6,858 nt of DNA from Lachnospiraceae bacterium (GTDB lineage Bacteria > Bacillota > Clostridia > Lachnospirales > Lachnospiraceae), in assembly GCA_003519685.1 (NCBI GenBank), contig DOWG01000135.1, positions 21,405 through 28,262 of the forward strand, read 5' to 3'. The number at the start of each line of letters is the position of its first letter. Positions within the stretch are counted from its first letter, which is position 1. The notes beneath the pieces are model-generated. The model did not search any database. It saw only the letters and a list, made by a program, of their open reading frames with translations, and was not told the origin of the DNA. A program made the translations under genes and the position numbers. Of the stretch, positions 1-6,744 are shown in pieces.

Positions 1-1
1 A

Positions 2-139
2 ACGGCATATGATGTTGCATTTATCCAATATAACTATGGTTTGTCCAGTGCGATGAGTTTGCTGAGTACGATAGTTGTATGTACGGTCTTAGCGATTGTG
101 GCCGCATTAATTTCGAAAAAAACATTCTATTATAACTAG
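2..139 (+). CDS. ABC sugar transporter permease (first subunit), 3' end only
   Basis: The window opens inside this gene; only the last 45 residues are visible, ending at a TAG at 137-139. The fragment has a polar stretch (AYDVAFIQYNYGLSSAMS) followed by a hydrophobic helix (about LLSTIVVCTVLAIVAALI) and a short basic tail (SKKTFYYN). This is how UgpA/LplB-type carbohydrate permeases end, with the last membrane helix and a few cytoplasmic residues. It lies 14 bp ahead of a second permease, and the ribosome binding site of that gene starts at the base after this stop, so the two are almost certainly co-transcribed and translated as partners of one heterodimeric channel. The family call rests on the short tail plus context; the EAA loop that would confirm it lies outside the window. 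Confidence 0.75.
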   Translation, partial: TAYDVAFIQYNYGLSSAMSLLSTIVVCTVLAIVAALISKKTFYYN

Positions 140-146
140 AAGGAGG
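140..146 (+). promoter_or_regulatory. Ribosome binding site that selects a TTG start
   Basis: AAGGAGG, a near-perfect Shine-Dalgarno sequence, begins right after the upstream stop codon and ends 7 bases before TTG at 154. An in-frame ATG exists at 169, but it would be 22 bases from this site and has no ribosome binding site of its own, so TTG at 154 is the better start. Confidence 0.8.
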
Positions 147-153
147 AAGCGCT

Positions 154-1143
154 TTGAACATAAATGATATGAAACTGCAGTTTAAAAACTGGAATGAAGA
201 TACGGTAGTCATAAACAAGAGGTTAAGAACCGTTCACAAACTTAGAGCATTTCTCTTTTCGATTGTTAAGTTTATCATCCTGTTGGGTATTTCGTATATT
301 ATATTAGGACCGATCATTAACATCCTAGCGAATTCGTTCTATTCAGCAACCGATGTGTATAATCCATCCGTATTCCTATTCCCATTAAATCCGACTTTGA
401 ATAACTATAAGCTTACCTTTATTCGGTTGGACTATTGGAAAACGCTGGGACAGTCAATGCTTTATATCGCAATCTTAACTATATTACAGATTATAATTAC
501 TTCAATGGCAGGTTATGGTTTCGCGCGATTTGATTTTCCGTTTAAAAAGCTACTATTCGGTTGCGTAATTATAACTATTGTATTGCCAACCCATACCATA
601 ATGCTTCCGCTATATCAACATTTTAGAAATTGGGACCTGTTTGGTATCTTAAATGCAACTCTTGGCCATAAGATGAACCTGCTATCCAGTGAAATGCCAA
701 TGTATCTAATGACGTTACTGGGCAGTGGTTTACGATCTGGATTATTCATTTATATCTTCCGGCAGTTCTTTCGGGGACTACCAAAGGAAATCGAGGAAGC
801 GGCATTTATTGATGGAGCAGGTATGTGGTACACCTATTTTCGGATTATGATGCCAAATGCAATGCCTTCTATTTTAACAGTTACGGTATTCTCCATGGTC
901 TGGCAGTATAATGATATGTTTTACATAAAACTGTTTTCCATGCCATCGAAGAATCATATAACATTTCGTTTGTCAACTATACAGGCTACAATTGAATTCG
1001 TTGATGAGATAAAAGATCCAATGGTTTCGCAGCTGAACGTATATGCAGGCGTTATTCTTGTTCTGCTGCCAATTCTTATCATCTATTTATTCTTACAGAA
1101 GTATTTTATGGAGGGTGTAGAACGAAGCGGTATTGTCGGTTAA
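154..1143 (+). CDS. ABC sugar transporter permease, MalG/UgpE (CarB) type
   Basis: Inner-membrane subunit of a CUT1 family carbohydrate importer, 329 residues. After a charged cytoplasmic N-terminus of about 30 residues come hydrophobic helices at roughly 35-60, 98-122, 133-157, 183-203, 236-256 and 296-315, matching the six-helix MalG fold. The cytoplasmic EAA loop that contacts the ATPase is clear at 215-235 (EEAAFIDGAG, then RIMMP). The end (YFMEGVERSGIVG) resembles the usual tail of this subfamily. It is longer than the common 275-300 residues, mainly because of the N-terminus and a loop near 160-185. The start is TTG, chosen from the ribosome binding site. It follows the partner permease by 14 bp and precedes the solute-binding protein by 62 bp without a terminator, so one transcript is likely. 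The substrate is not readable from this subunit; mannan oligosaccharides are inferred from the enzymes downstream. Confidence 0.93.
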   Translation: MNINDMKLQFKNWNEDTVVINKRLRTVHKLRAFLFSIVKFIILLGISYIILGPIINILANSFYSATDVYNPSVFLFPLNPTLNNYKLTFIRLDYWKTLGQSMLYIAILTILQIIITSMAGYGFARFDFPFKKLLFGCVIITIVLPTHTIMLPLYQHFRNWDLFGILNATLGHKMNLLSSEMPMYLMTLLGSGLRSGLFIYIFRQFFRGLPKEIEEAAFIDGAGMWYTYFRIMMPNAMPSILTVTVFSMVWQYNDMFYIKLFSMPSKNHITFRLSTIQATIEFVDEIKDPMVSQLNVYAGVILVLLPILIIYLFLQKYFMEGVERSGIVG

Positions 1144-1205
1144 TACCCAGGACATCGCCCACCTTAAAATAAATAACAAAAACATATAATAAAGGAGGAG
1201 AATTA

Positions 1206-2657
1206 ATGAAGATTAAGAAATGGGTATCACTCTTATGTATTCTTGCTATGGCATTTGCTCTTACCGCATGCGGCGGCAAAAAGGAAGACCAAAGAGCAAG
1301 TAGTGAGACAACACCTACTCCGGCTACAACGGGAGAGGAAGAGAAGGAACCGGAAGAAAAGCCGGAGGAAGTAAAGGTAGATCCCTATGAAGCATTTGAC
1401 TTAGGTGGAAGAGAAATCAAGGTTGGTATTTGGTGGGATTACTTTTACACAAGTGAGCATACGGATATTACCGATGATCCGGGGCTTTCTAATCCGGAGA
1501 CTGCGCAGATGAAACTGGATAATGTTAGAAGAATTGAAGAGAAATACAATTGCACAATTAAATTCGTTAACTTAGGTTGGGAAGGTATTATTGAAAGTAT
1601 CAATACTTCCATTGCTGCAGGTACACCGGAATGCGATATTTACCTAACCGACCTTCAGTTTGGTGTTCCTGCAGCAGCGAATGGTCTAGCTCAGGATTTA
1701 ACAAAGATTGCTCATGAGAATACCGATTTATTCGCTGATCAAACGATTATTCGACCCCTTGAAGGACTTGGTGGAACCTATTTCTTTGGTGAGCAAAGTT
1801 TACCACAGAGTGGTATTTATCTAGGATACAATGCTACCATGCTTGAAGAATTGAGTTTAGAAGATCCCCGTGATTTATACAAGAGGGGTGAATGGACTTG
1901 GGATAAATTTGCTGAGTATGCAGCCGCAGGTACCAAAGACAATGACAATGATGGAACCATTGATGTATATGGCTACGGCGGCGTGTTCACAGATTTCGTA
2001 AATGGTCTTATGATGAATAATGGCGGCGCTATGGCGGCTACCGATGTAGAAGGTTTAAGCTCTAAACCAGTCGTAGAAACCTTAGAATTCATCGATCGCA
2101 TCTACAATCAGGATCAGTCCGGTAGACCTTGGAACTGGGATGACTGGAACGACAACTTGCTTGCTTGGTCAGATGGTAAGGTTATGTTCTGGACAGCGCA
2201 GGCTTGGTTACTAAAGCAAGAGGCGGATGCAGCAGTAGCAGAAGGTGCAGAATTGCCTTTCGACTACCATATAGTACCATATCCGATCGGACCCAGCGGT
2301 GATGGAACAATTGTAAGCCCAGTATCCGGTAACTGGTTTATCCTCCCGGTTGGTGTAGAAGAACCAGGCAAGGTATTACAAGTATTCGAGGAGTTCTTGA
2401 ACTGGCACAAAGGGGATACCGAATTAAGAGATGATCCGGCATGGTTTGAGAGCTGCTTCATTGAAGATGAAGATGTTGAACTTGCATTTACATGCGGTGA
2501 GAACCTAAAACTTGATATCTGGAATTCTGTAGGCTTTGATTTTGGTGCAACAATCTGGGGTCCGATTGTAGTTGATAAGACTTCAACCGTTGCACAGGCA
2601 GTAGAAGCTGCAAAACCTGTACTTCAGGATGCACTGGATGCTTACTATAAAAAGTAA
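1206..2657 (+). CDS. Extracellular solute-binding lipoprotein of the sugar ABC importer
   Basis: Family 1-like carbohydrate-binding protein, 483 residues, anchored outside the membrane by a lipid. Residues 1-21 are a signal peptide (basic MKIKK, hydrophobic core) ending in a lipobox LTAC, with Cys22 the lipidated residue. Residues 23-62 form a low-complexity linker rich in Glu, Pro and Thr. The mature domain starts near 66 (GGREIKVGIWW) and has many aromatic residues (WTWDKF, WNWDDWNDN, WTAQAWL) that could stack on sugar rings. Residues 245-253 (DNDNDGTID) fit the DxDxDGxxD calcium-loop pattern, often seen after the WTWDEF-like motif in such proteins. AAAGGAGG at 1191-1198 sits 7 bases ahead of the ATG. 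Directly downstream of both permeases, it supplies substrate to them. Beta-manno-oligosaccharide is the inferred ligand, from context only. Confidence 0.93.
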   Translation: MKIKKWVSLLCILAMAFALTACGGKKEDQRASSETTPTPATTGEEEKEPEEKPEEVKVDPYEAFDLGGREIKVGIWWDYFYTSEHTDITDDPGLSNPETAQMKLDNVRRIEEKYNCTIKFVNLGWEGIIESINTSIAAGTPECDIYLTDLQFGVPAAANGLAQDLTKIAHENTDLFADQTIIRPLEGLGGTYFFGEQSLPQSGIYLGYNATMLEELSLEDPRDLYKRGEWTWDKFAEYAAAGTKDNDNDGTIDVYGYGGVFTDFVNGLMMNNGGAMAATDVEGLSSKPVVETLEFIDRIYNQDQSGRPWNWDDWNDNLLAWSDGKVMFWTAQAWLLKQEADAAVAEGAELPFDYHIVPYPIGPSGDGTIVSPVSGNWFILPVGVEEPGKVLQVFEEFLNWHKGDTELRDDPAWFESCFIEDEDVELAFTCGENLKLDIWNSVGFDFGATIWGPIVVDKTSTVAQAVEAAKPVLQDALDAYYKK

Positions 2658-2662
2658 AGATA

Positions 2663-2683
2663 GTTGCAATGCGGTAATGCAAC
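2663..2683 (+). other. Small hairpin after the solute-binding protein gene
   Basis: GTTGCA (2663-2668) and TGCAAC (2678-2683) are perfect inverted repeats around a 9-base loop, starting 5 bases after the stop codon at 2657. No T-run follows, so it is not a classical intrinsic terminator. It may act as a 3' end stabiliser that favours the abundant binding-protein message over the downstream enzyme gene, a common need in such operons, but that role is inference. The rest of the 193-bp gap shows no convincing promoter; TTGAGA at 2719-2724 lacks a good -10 partner. Confidence 0.3.
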
Positions 2684-2850
2684 GAAAGGATACATTTTAG
2701 TTAGAAAAGTTCATATCTTTGAGATCAGAATAAATGGATTACATAGATGCTGCAGCTTTTTTATTAGTACAGACAAATGGGTAGGAAAGAATTACTTCTA
2801 TGGGGAAAGAATGATTAGGAATGCAAGATGAAAGATGAGAAAGGAGTATA

Positions 2851-4518
2851 ATGAAAAAATATATGTGGAGAATTGCCATTCCTATGGCGTTATCCTTGAT
2901 TTTCTTATTCGGGTGCAGTCCCAAAGAGTATAATGAGACATCTAAGAAAACTTCAGAAGACAGAGTGGATGTAATCGAAGGGGAGCACGCTGAAGTACCG
3001 CAGACTTCTAAGAATATGAATGCTGTAGAGAATCAAGCTTCCCCCGATGAAGCTTCGAAGGAGTTGGATGGATCGAATAAGACGGATGTAATAGAAAGGG
3101 ATGCAAATTCGAACTATGATGTCGATTTTCATTTGGTTATTGAGGCAGAAGATGCAGCGTTTACCGGTAAGGTAAGAGAAGAAAATCGGAAGAGTGGATA
3201 TACAGGAGCCGGATACCTTACGGGTATCGAAACCGAAGAGGATACGACAACCTTTCATGTTACCGTGCCGGGAGCGGGTGCCTATGATTTAAACTTTAGA
3301 AGTGTAGGAAATACCGGCTACAAAGAAAATAATATTTATATCGATGGAGAATTTGTAGGTGTGGCAAAAGTAGACGGTGATGAATTTACCGATTCTATCG
3401 TGAAAAATGTTTATTTAAACGAAGGTGAGCATGATATAACGCTAAAGAAAGGTTGGGGATGGATATTGCTAGACCATTTGGAAGTCACTGCATCAGGTCC
3501 TGCAGACAAATCGATCTATACGGTTTCTACAGAACTGGTTGATCCCAAGGCTACGGCCGGAGCTAAGCGATTGATGCAGTATTTGGCTGATATGTATGGG
3601 AAATACATTATTTCTGGTCAATATGGAAATCGAGGTATTGATGGAAGTGAATTTAAGGCAATTTATCAAGCTTCCGGTAAGTATCCGGCGATGATGGGAT
3701 TGGACTTTATCGAATATACACCTTCCCGCGTAGCTTTTGGATCCCAAGGAAAAGACGTGGATTATGCAATTCAGTTTCACCGGCAAGGCGGGATTGTAAC
3801 ATTTTGCTGGCATTGGAATGCACCGGAGCCATACCTGTATAATACCAATGAGCAACCTTGGTGGAGTGGTTTCTATACGAGAGCGGCCAATATCAATCTT
3901 AAGAAGATTATGGATGGTGATGATCCGGAAGGGTATGATTTGTTAATTCGTGATATTGATGTAATTGCTGAGCAGCTCCAACGATTGCAGGAAGCGGATA
4001 TACCAATCCTATGGCGCCCCCTTCATGAAGCAAGTGGCGGATGGTTTTGGTGGGGAGCATCAGGACCGGAAGCATACATAGAACTATACCAATTGCTATA
4101 CGATCGATTAACCGATTACCACAATATACATAATCTTATCTGGGTTTGGAATGGTCAGAATAAGGACTGGTATCCCGGAGATGAATTTGTTGATATTGCA
4201 GGGATTGATATTTATCCGGGGGAACATGTTTACTCCTCCCAGGGGTCTGGTTTCAATGAATTGGTAGAATGGAATGGTGATAATCACAAAATCATAGCAT
4301 TAACGGAAAACGGATGTATGTTTGATCCAGATTTAGCTTTTCGTGATAATGCAATTTGGTCCTATTTTGGAACCTGGGGTGGTGAGTTTATAACTTTAAA
4401 TAATACCGATACCTTATCTGAAAAATATACGGAAACCGATATGCTGGTTAAGGTATATACCAGTGAAAAAGTAATTACCCTGGATGAATTACCGGACCTG
4501 GAAACGTACGGCGAATAG
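2851..4518 (+). CDS. Surface lipoprotein CBM35-GH26 endo-beta-1,4-mannanase
   Basis: Predicted endo-acting mannan hydrolase, 555 residues, tethered to the outside of the cell. The signal peptide ends in lipobox LFGC with Cys22 as lipid anchor. Residues 23-92 are a polar, acidic linker. Residues about 94-213 look like a CBM35 sugar-binding module: VIEAEDAAFTG, SGYTGAGYL, GAGAYDLNFR and the closing GWGWILLDHLEV. Residues about 235-515 are a GH26 catalytic barrel: FCWHWNAP at 318-325, the acid/base motif RPLHEASGGWFWWG (Glu393), the WVWN strand at 431-434, DIAGIDIYPG at 448-457 and the nucleophile motif ALTENG (Glu486). Both catalytic Glu are present. GH26 also contains exo-mannanases and rare beta-1,3-xylanases; endo-mannanase is preferred because of the GH113 neighbour. 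AAGGAG at 2841-2846 supports this ATG. The gap of 193 bp from the transporter is the widest between intact genes upstream of it. Confidence 0.92.
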   Translation: MKKYMWRIAIPMALSLIFLFGCSPKEYNETSKKTSEDRVDVIEGEHAEVPQTSKNMNAVENQASPDEASKELDGSNKTDVIERDANSNYDVDFHLVIEAEDAAFTGKVREENRKSGYTGAGYLTGIETEEDTTTFHVTVPGAGAYDLNFRSVGNTGYKENNIYIDGEFVGVAKVDGDEFTDSIVKNVYLNEGEHDITLKKGWGWILLDHLEVTASGPADKSIYTVSTELVDPKATAGAKRLMQYLADMYGKYIISGQYGNRGIDGSEFKAIYQASGKYPAMMGLDFIEYTPSRVAFGSQGKDVDYAIQFHRQGGIVTFCWHWNAPEPYLYNTNEQPWWSGFYTRAANINLKKIMDGDDPEGYDLLIRDIDVIAEQLQRLQEADIPILWRPLHEASGGWFWWGASGPEAYIELYQLLYDRLTDYHNIHNLIWVWNGQNKDWYPGDEFVDIAGIDIYPGEHVYSSQGSGFNELVEWNGDNHKIIALTENGCMFDPDLAFRDNAIWSYFGTWGGEFITLNNTDTLSEKYTETDMLVKVYTSEKVITLDELPDLETYGE

Positions 4519-4558
4519 GTCTAACCCACTTACAAATAGAAGATATACAAGGAGAATA

Positions 4559-4674
4559 ATGATAAGTAAAGTAAAAATAATAGGCAAAGGTAGGATAAAC
4601 CGGAGGAATGTACCTTATTCATAACAGATGAGTTGGAAAACAAAGATTGGTTATCAGTTCCTTATGAATGGTAG
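4559..4674 (+). pseudogene. Possible scar of a deleted gene, perhaps GH130 mannoside phosphorylase
   Basis: A good ribosome binding site (AAGGAG, 4549-4554) precedes ATG at 4559, but the frame closes after 21 codons (TAA at 4622-4624). The start MISKVKIIGK resembles the first residues of GH130-type enzymes, which from memory often begin KIIGKALPNIPWEEKPEGC. In another frame, from 4594, the DNA reads DKPEEC, then TLFITDELENKDW and a stop at 4672. Read together, this could be a 5' end with about 20 bases lost and a frame change, joined to a piece of unknown origin (TLFITDELENKDWLSVPYEW) that may be the 3' end of the same or another gene. GH130 phosphorylases commonly accompany mannanase loci. 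The match is short and recalled rather than computed, so a short peptide or an untranslated leader for the GH113 gene remain possible. Confidence 0.3.
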
Positions 4675-4698
4675 ATTGCTGAAGAAAGGGGAGAACTT

Positions 4699-5667
4699 AT
4701 GTGGATTAAAGGCTTTACTTACGGATGGGGAGGCAGGCGTGGGGATTATCGTACGGAAAAAGCGATACGTTCCCAGGATAAGCTTTATGATGTCGGTATC
4801 AACTGGATGTGCCTTGCATTTTCAGTGATGCAGAAAGCCTTCTCTTCGACCGAGATTTATTTTGATTACCGTAATACAGTTACGGACAAAGATATTGTTT
4901 TTATCATTAACCGCGCTCATGAACGGGGAATTAAAGTTTGTCTAAAGCCGGTAATTAATTGCTTGGATGGTATGTGGAGGGCACATATTCAATTTCCGGA
5001 CAGTGATATGATGGGTAATGATCTCTATTGGGACCGGTGGTTTGAATTCTATAGTGCATTTCTTTGCCATTACGCAGAAATTGCGGAAGATACTGATTGT
5101 GAGATGCTATGCATCGGTTGTGAGATGAGTGGAACAGAACACATGGAACAGCATTGGCGAGTACTGATTAAGAAAATCCGTACGATTTATTCAGGACCAC
5201 TGGTATATAATACGAATCACGGTAGAGAGGAAGAAGTCAAATGGTTCGATGCCTTAGATTATATTGGAACCAGTGCGTATTTCCGTGTGGGTAAAGTCCC
5301 TGGTGATTCTAAGGAGAATATGCTGGCAGCTTGGAATAAGGTTGGACAGGATATGAAACGTCTCAGCGAACGACTAGGCAAGGAAATCATTTTTATGGAA
5401 ATCGGCTGTAGAAGTGCCAAAGAATGCGCTATGATGCCATGGGATTTCACGCATAATGAGTTAGAACGAAGTGAGGAAGAGCAGGCAAATTTCTACGATT
5501 CCTGCCTGACGGCTTTTCATGATCAGGAGTGGTTTGCCGGTGCTTTCTGGTGGGATTGGAGCGTAGAAGTCTATGATACGATAGAGGAGGCCAAAGAAAA
5601 CAAGGGATTTGACATCCATAGGAAAAAAGCAGAACAGATACTAAAAGACTGGTATACCAAATTATAG
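4699..5667 (+). CDS. GH113 beta-mannanase-like glycoside hydrolase, cytoplasmic
   Basis: Predicted hydrolase of beta-1,4-manno-oligosaccharides, 322 residues, close to the size of characterised GH113 enzymes such as Alicyclobacillus ManA. No signal peptide or membrane segment is visible, so it should act inside the cell on imported fragments. The (beta/alpha)8 barrel begins at once with KGFTYGWGGRRGDYRT (4-19). Strand-end motifs follow: NWMCLAFSV (35-43), GIKVCLKPV (77-85), then CIGCEMSGTE (138-147) with Glu142 as likely acid/base, LVYNTNHG (168-175), DYIGTSAYF (187-195), IFMEIGCRS (231-239) with Glu234 as likely nucleophile, and FWWDW (283-287). AAAGGGGAG at 4685-4693 lies 5 bases ahead of the ATG, and an in-frame TAG at 4672 rules out a longer form. 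It follows the GH26 gene by 180 bp. Family assignment comes from motif recognition; the exact product profile cannot be told. Confidence 0.88.
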   Translation: MWIKGFTYGWGGRRGDYRTEKAIRSQDKLYDVGINWMCLAFSVMQKAFSSTEIYFDYRNTVTDKDIVFIINRAHERGIKVCLKPVINCLDGMWRAHIQFPDSDMMGNDLYWDRWFEFYSAFLCHYAEIAEDTDCEMLCIGCEMSGTEHMEQHWRVLIKKIRTIYSGPLVYNTNHGREEEVKWFDALDYIGTSAYFRVGKVPGDSKENMLAAWNKVGQDMKRLSERLGKEIIFMEIGCRSAKECAMMPWDFTHNELERSEEEQANFYDSCLTAFHDQEWFAGAFWWDWSVEVYDTIEEAKENKGFDIHRKKAEQILKDWYTKL

Positions 5668-5734
5668 AATGATCAAAGATTGATTTAAGCTACTCGGGTG
5701 AGCTCGTTGAGACCAGAATTTGAATACTTATTTT

Positions 5735-5794
5735 TTGATATGAGTGCCATAAGTCGTTTTAAGATTTTGCTATGACTGATGACACTCATATCAA
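5735..5794 (+). repeat. 60-bp inverted repeat (long imperfect hairpin)
   Basis: Arms 5735-5757 and 5772-5794 are inverted copies identical at 20 of 23 positions. The outer 12 bp (TTGATATGAGTG against CACTCATATCAA) are perfect, then two isolated mismatches and one G-T pair follow, around a 14-base loop at 5758-5771. The right arm contains the ATG at 5779 and the first codons of the oxidoreductase fragment. The tail after the stem is only ATTTTAT-like, so it is a poor intrinsic terminator on the + strand, and the left flank gives no T-run for the - strand either. It could be a rearrangement junction, a tiny element remnant or an RNA structure that hides the start codon. Confidence 0.7.
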
Positions 5795-6717
5795 TTTTAT
5801 ATAATGACCAAATTGAATCCGTGATAGTACATAAGAAGGATGGAATGCAAAAATTTAAGGCAGGAATAATTATTGATGCTACAGGAGACGGTGATGTTGC
5901 TGCATTGGCTGGCGTACCTTTCTATAAAGGAAGAGAAAAGGATGGATTAATGCAGCCTGCTACTGTATTTGTTTTGCTGGGAGGCATTGATGATAAGACA
6001 GAAGATGTATTTCTGTGGAAAGGTAATAAGAACATTATTAGCAAAATGAAGCAGGAAGTAGGAAATGGTAATATTCCATTTCCTGCGGGTGCCGTCAATA
6101 TAATGCCGGGCAAACAAAAAGGAACAGCTCTGCTTAATATGACTAGTAGTATCAATGTAGATGGTACGAAATCAGAGGATATGACAAGAGCTGAATTTGA
6201 ATGCAGGGAACAAATCCCTCCTATTATTAACTTTTTACGTAAGAATGCTCCGGGTTATGAAGACTGTTATGTTATACGAACGAGTTCTACAATAGGGATA
6301 CGGGAGACCCGGCATCTTCAAGGGAAAGATTACATTACAGAGCAAGATTTACTGAAAGGACGTATCTTTGAAGATTGGGTTGTTACAGGTGTTCGATATC
6401 CATTTGATATCCATAGTATGTCAGGTATCGGGCAGGATGAAAGTGAACCTGGGGAAAAAGTTAAGACGTACACAATCCCATACGGATGTTTTATTTCGGA
6501 AAAAGTAAGTAATCTACTTTTTACTGGCCGATGTATATCTGGTTCGCACATGGCTCATAGTAGCTTTCGTATGATGCCGACTTGTTTTGCCATGGGGCAG
6601 GCAACTGGTACCGCTGCAGCTCTTTGCGTAAAGAATAATCTACTACCTACTAATATGGATGTGGGATTACTGCAAAACGTTTTGCTACAGCAGGGAGTCG
6701 ATAAACCAAATGGATAG
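5779..6717 (+). pseudogene. N-terminally truncated FAD-dependent oxidoreductase
   Basis: Open frame of 312 residues matching the middle and end of FAD_oxidored (PF12831-like) proteins, which are usually well over 400 residues. Visible family motifs are IIIDATGDGDVAALAG (30-45), GREKDGLMQPAT (51-62), the TIGIRETRHLQG segment (171-182), and the C-terminal block NLLFTGRCISGSHMAH followed by RMMPTCFAMGQATGTAAAL (245-282), which helps hold FAD. The N-terminal GxGxxG Rossmann motif that binds the ADP part of FAD is absent: the frame starts at MTLIS, equivalent to about 120 or more residues into the family, with an in-frame TGA at 5773 and no ribosome binding site near the ATG. Upstream in the same frame (5713-5757) PEFEYLFFD then KILL weakly echoes the lost region (PEALKYLLD then KLLLHTLIS). 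Family members often sit beside glycan-degrading genes; their reaction is poorly known. I treat it as a decayed gene, although a separate domain protein cannot be excluded. Confidence 0.7.
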
Positions 6718-6721
6718 TTCT

Positions 6722-6744
6722 ATATTTTATAAAGAATATTTTTT
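6722..6744 (+). terminator. Weak candidate intrinsic terminator
   Basis: ATATTTT (6722-6728) can pair with AGAATAT (6733-6739), including one G-T pair, around a 4-base ATAA loop, and a run of five T follows (6740-6744). It begins 5 bases after the oxidoreductase stop, the right place to end the operon. The stem has no G-C pair, so it would be very unstable; it may be only AT-rich sequence. Confidence 0.3.

Noticed and set aside
169..1143. ATG at 169 as the start of the second permease
   Set aside because: The Shine-Dalgarno site at 140-146 is correctly spaced for TTG at 154 and too far from 169.
2745..2766. GCTGCAGC followed by six T as a terminator ahead of the GH26 gene
   Set aside because: The palindrome is only 8 bp with no room for a loop, leaving at most a 2-bp stem, so it cannot form a terminator hairpin.
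2953..3258. 101-residue open frame on the - strand opposite the linker and CBM of the GH26 gene
   Set aside because: Opposite-strand shadow of the acidic linker and CBM coding region, with no family motif.
3493..3855. 120-residue open frame on the - strand inside the GH26 gene
   Set aside because: It lies wholly opposite a gene with intact domains, shows no recognisable motif and has no start signal; it is a shadow of the GH26 codons.
4628..4828. 66-residue open frame overlapping the start of the GH113 gene
   Set aside because: No ribosome binding site suits its ATG, and from 4699 it runs in a different frame through the well-supported GH113 coding sequence, so it is a chance frame.
5735..5794. 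Inverted repeat as a complete insertion sequence or MITE
   Set aside because: Only 14 bases lie between the arms, and the flanking T-runs make any target-site duplication unreadable; no transposase is present.
5735..5800. Inverted repeat as an ordinary rho-independent terminator for the GH113 transcript
   Set aside because: The stem is AT-rich with internal mismatches and is followed by only four T broken by A; the right arm also overlaps the next open frame. Kept as an unexplained hairpin instead.
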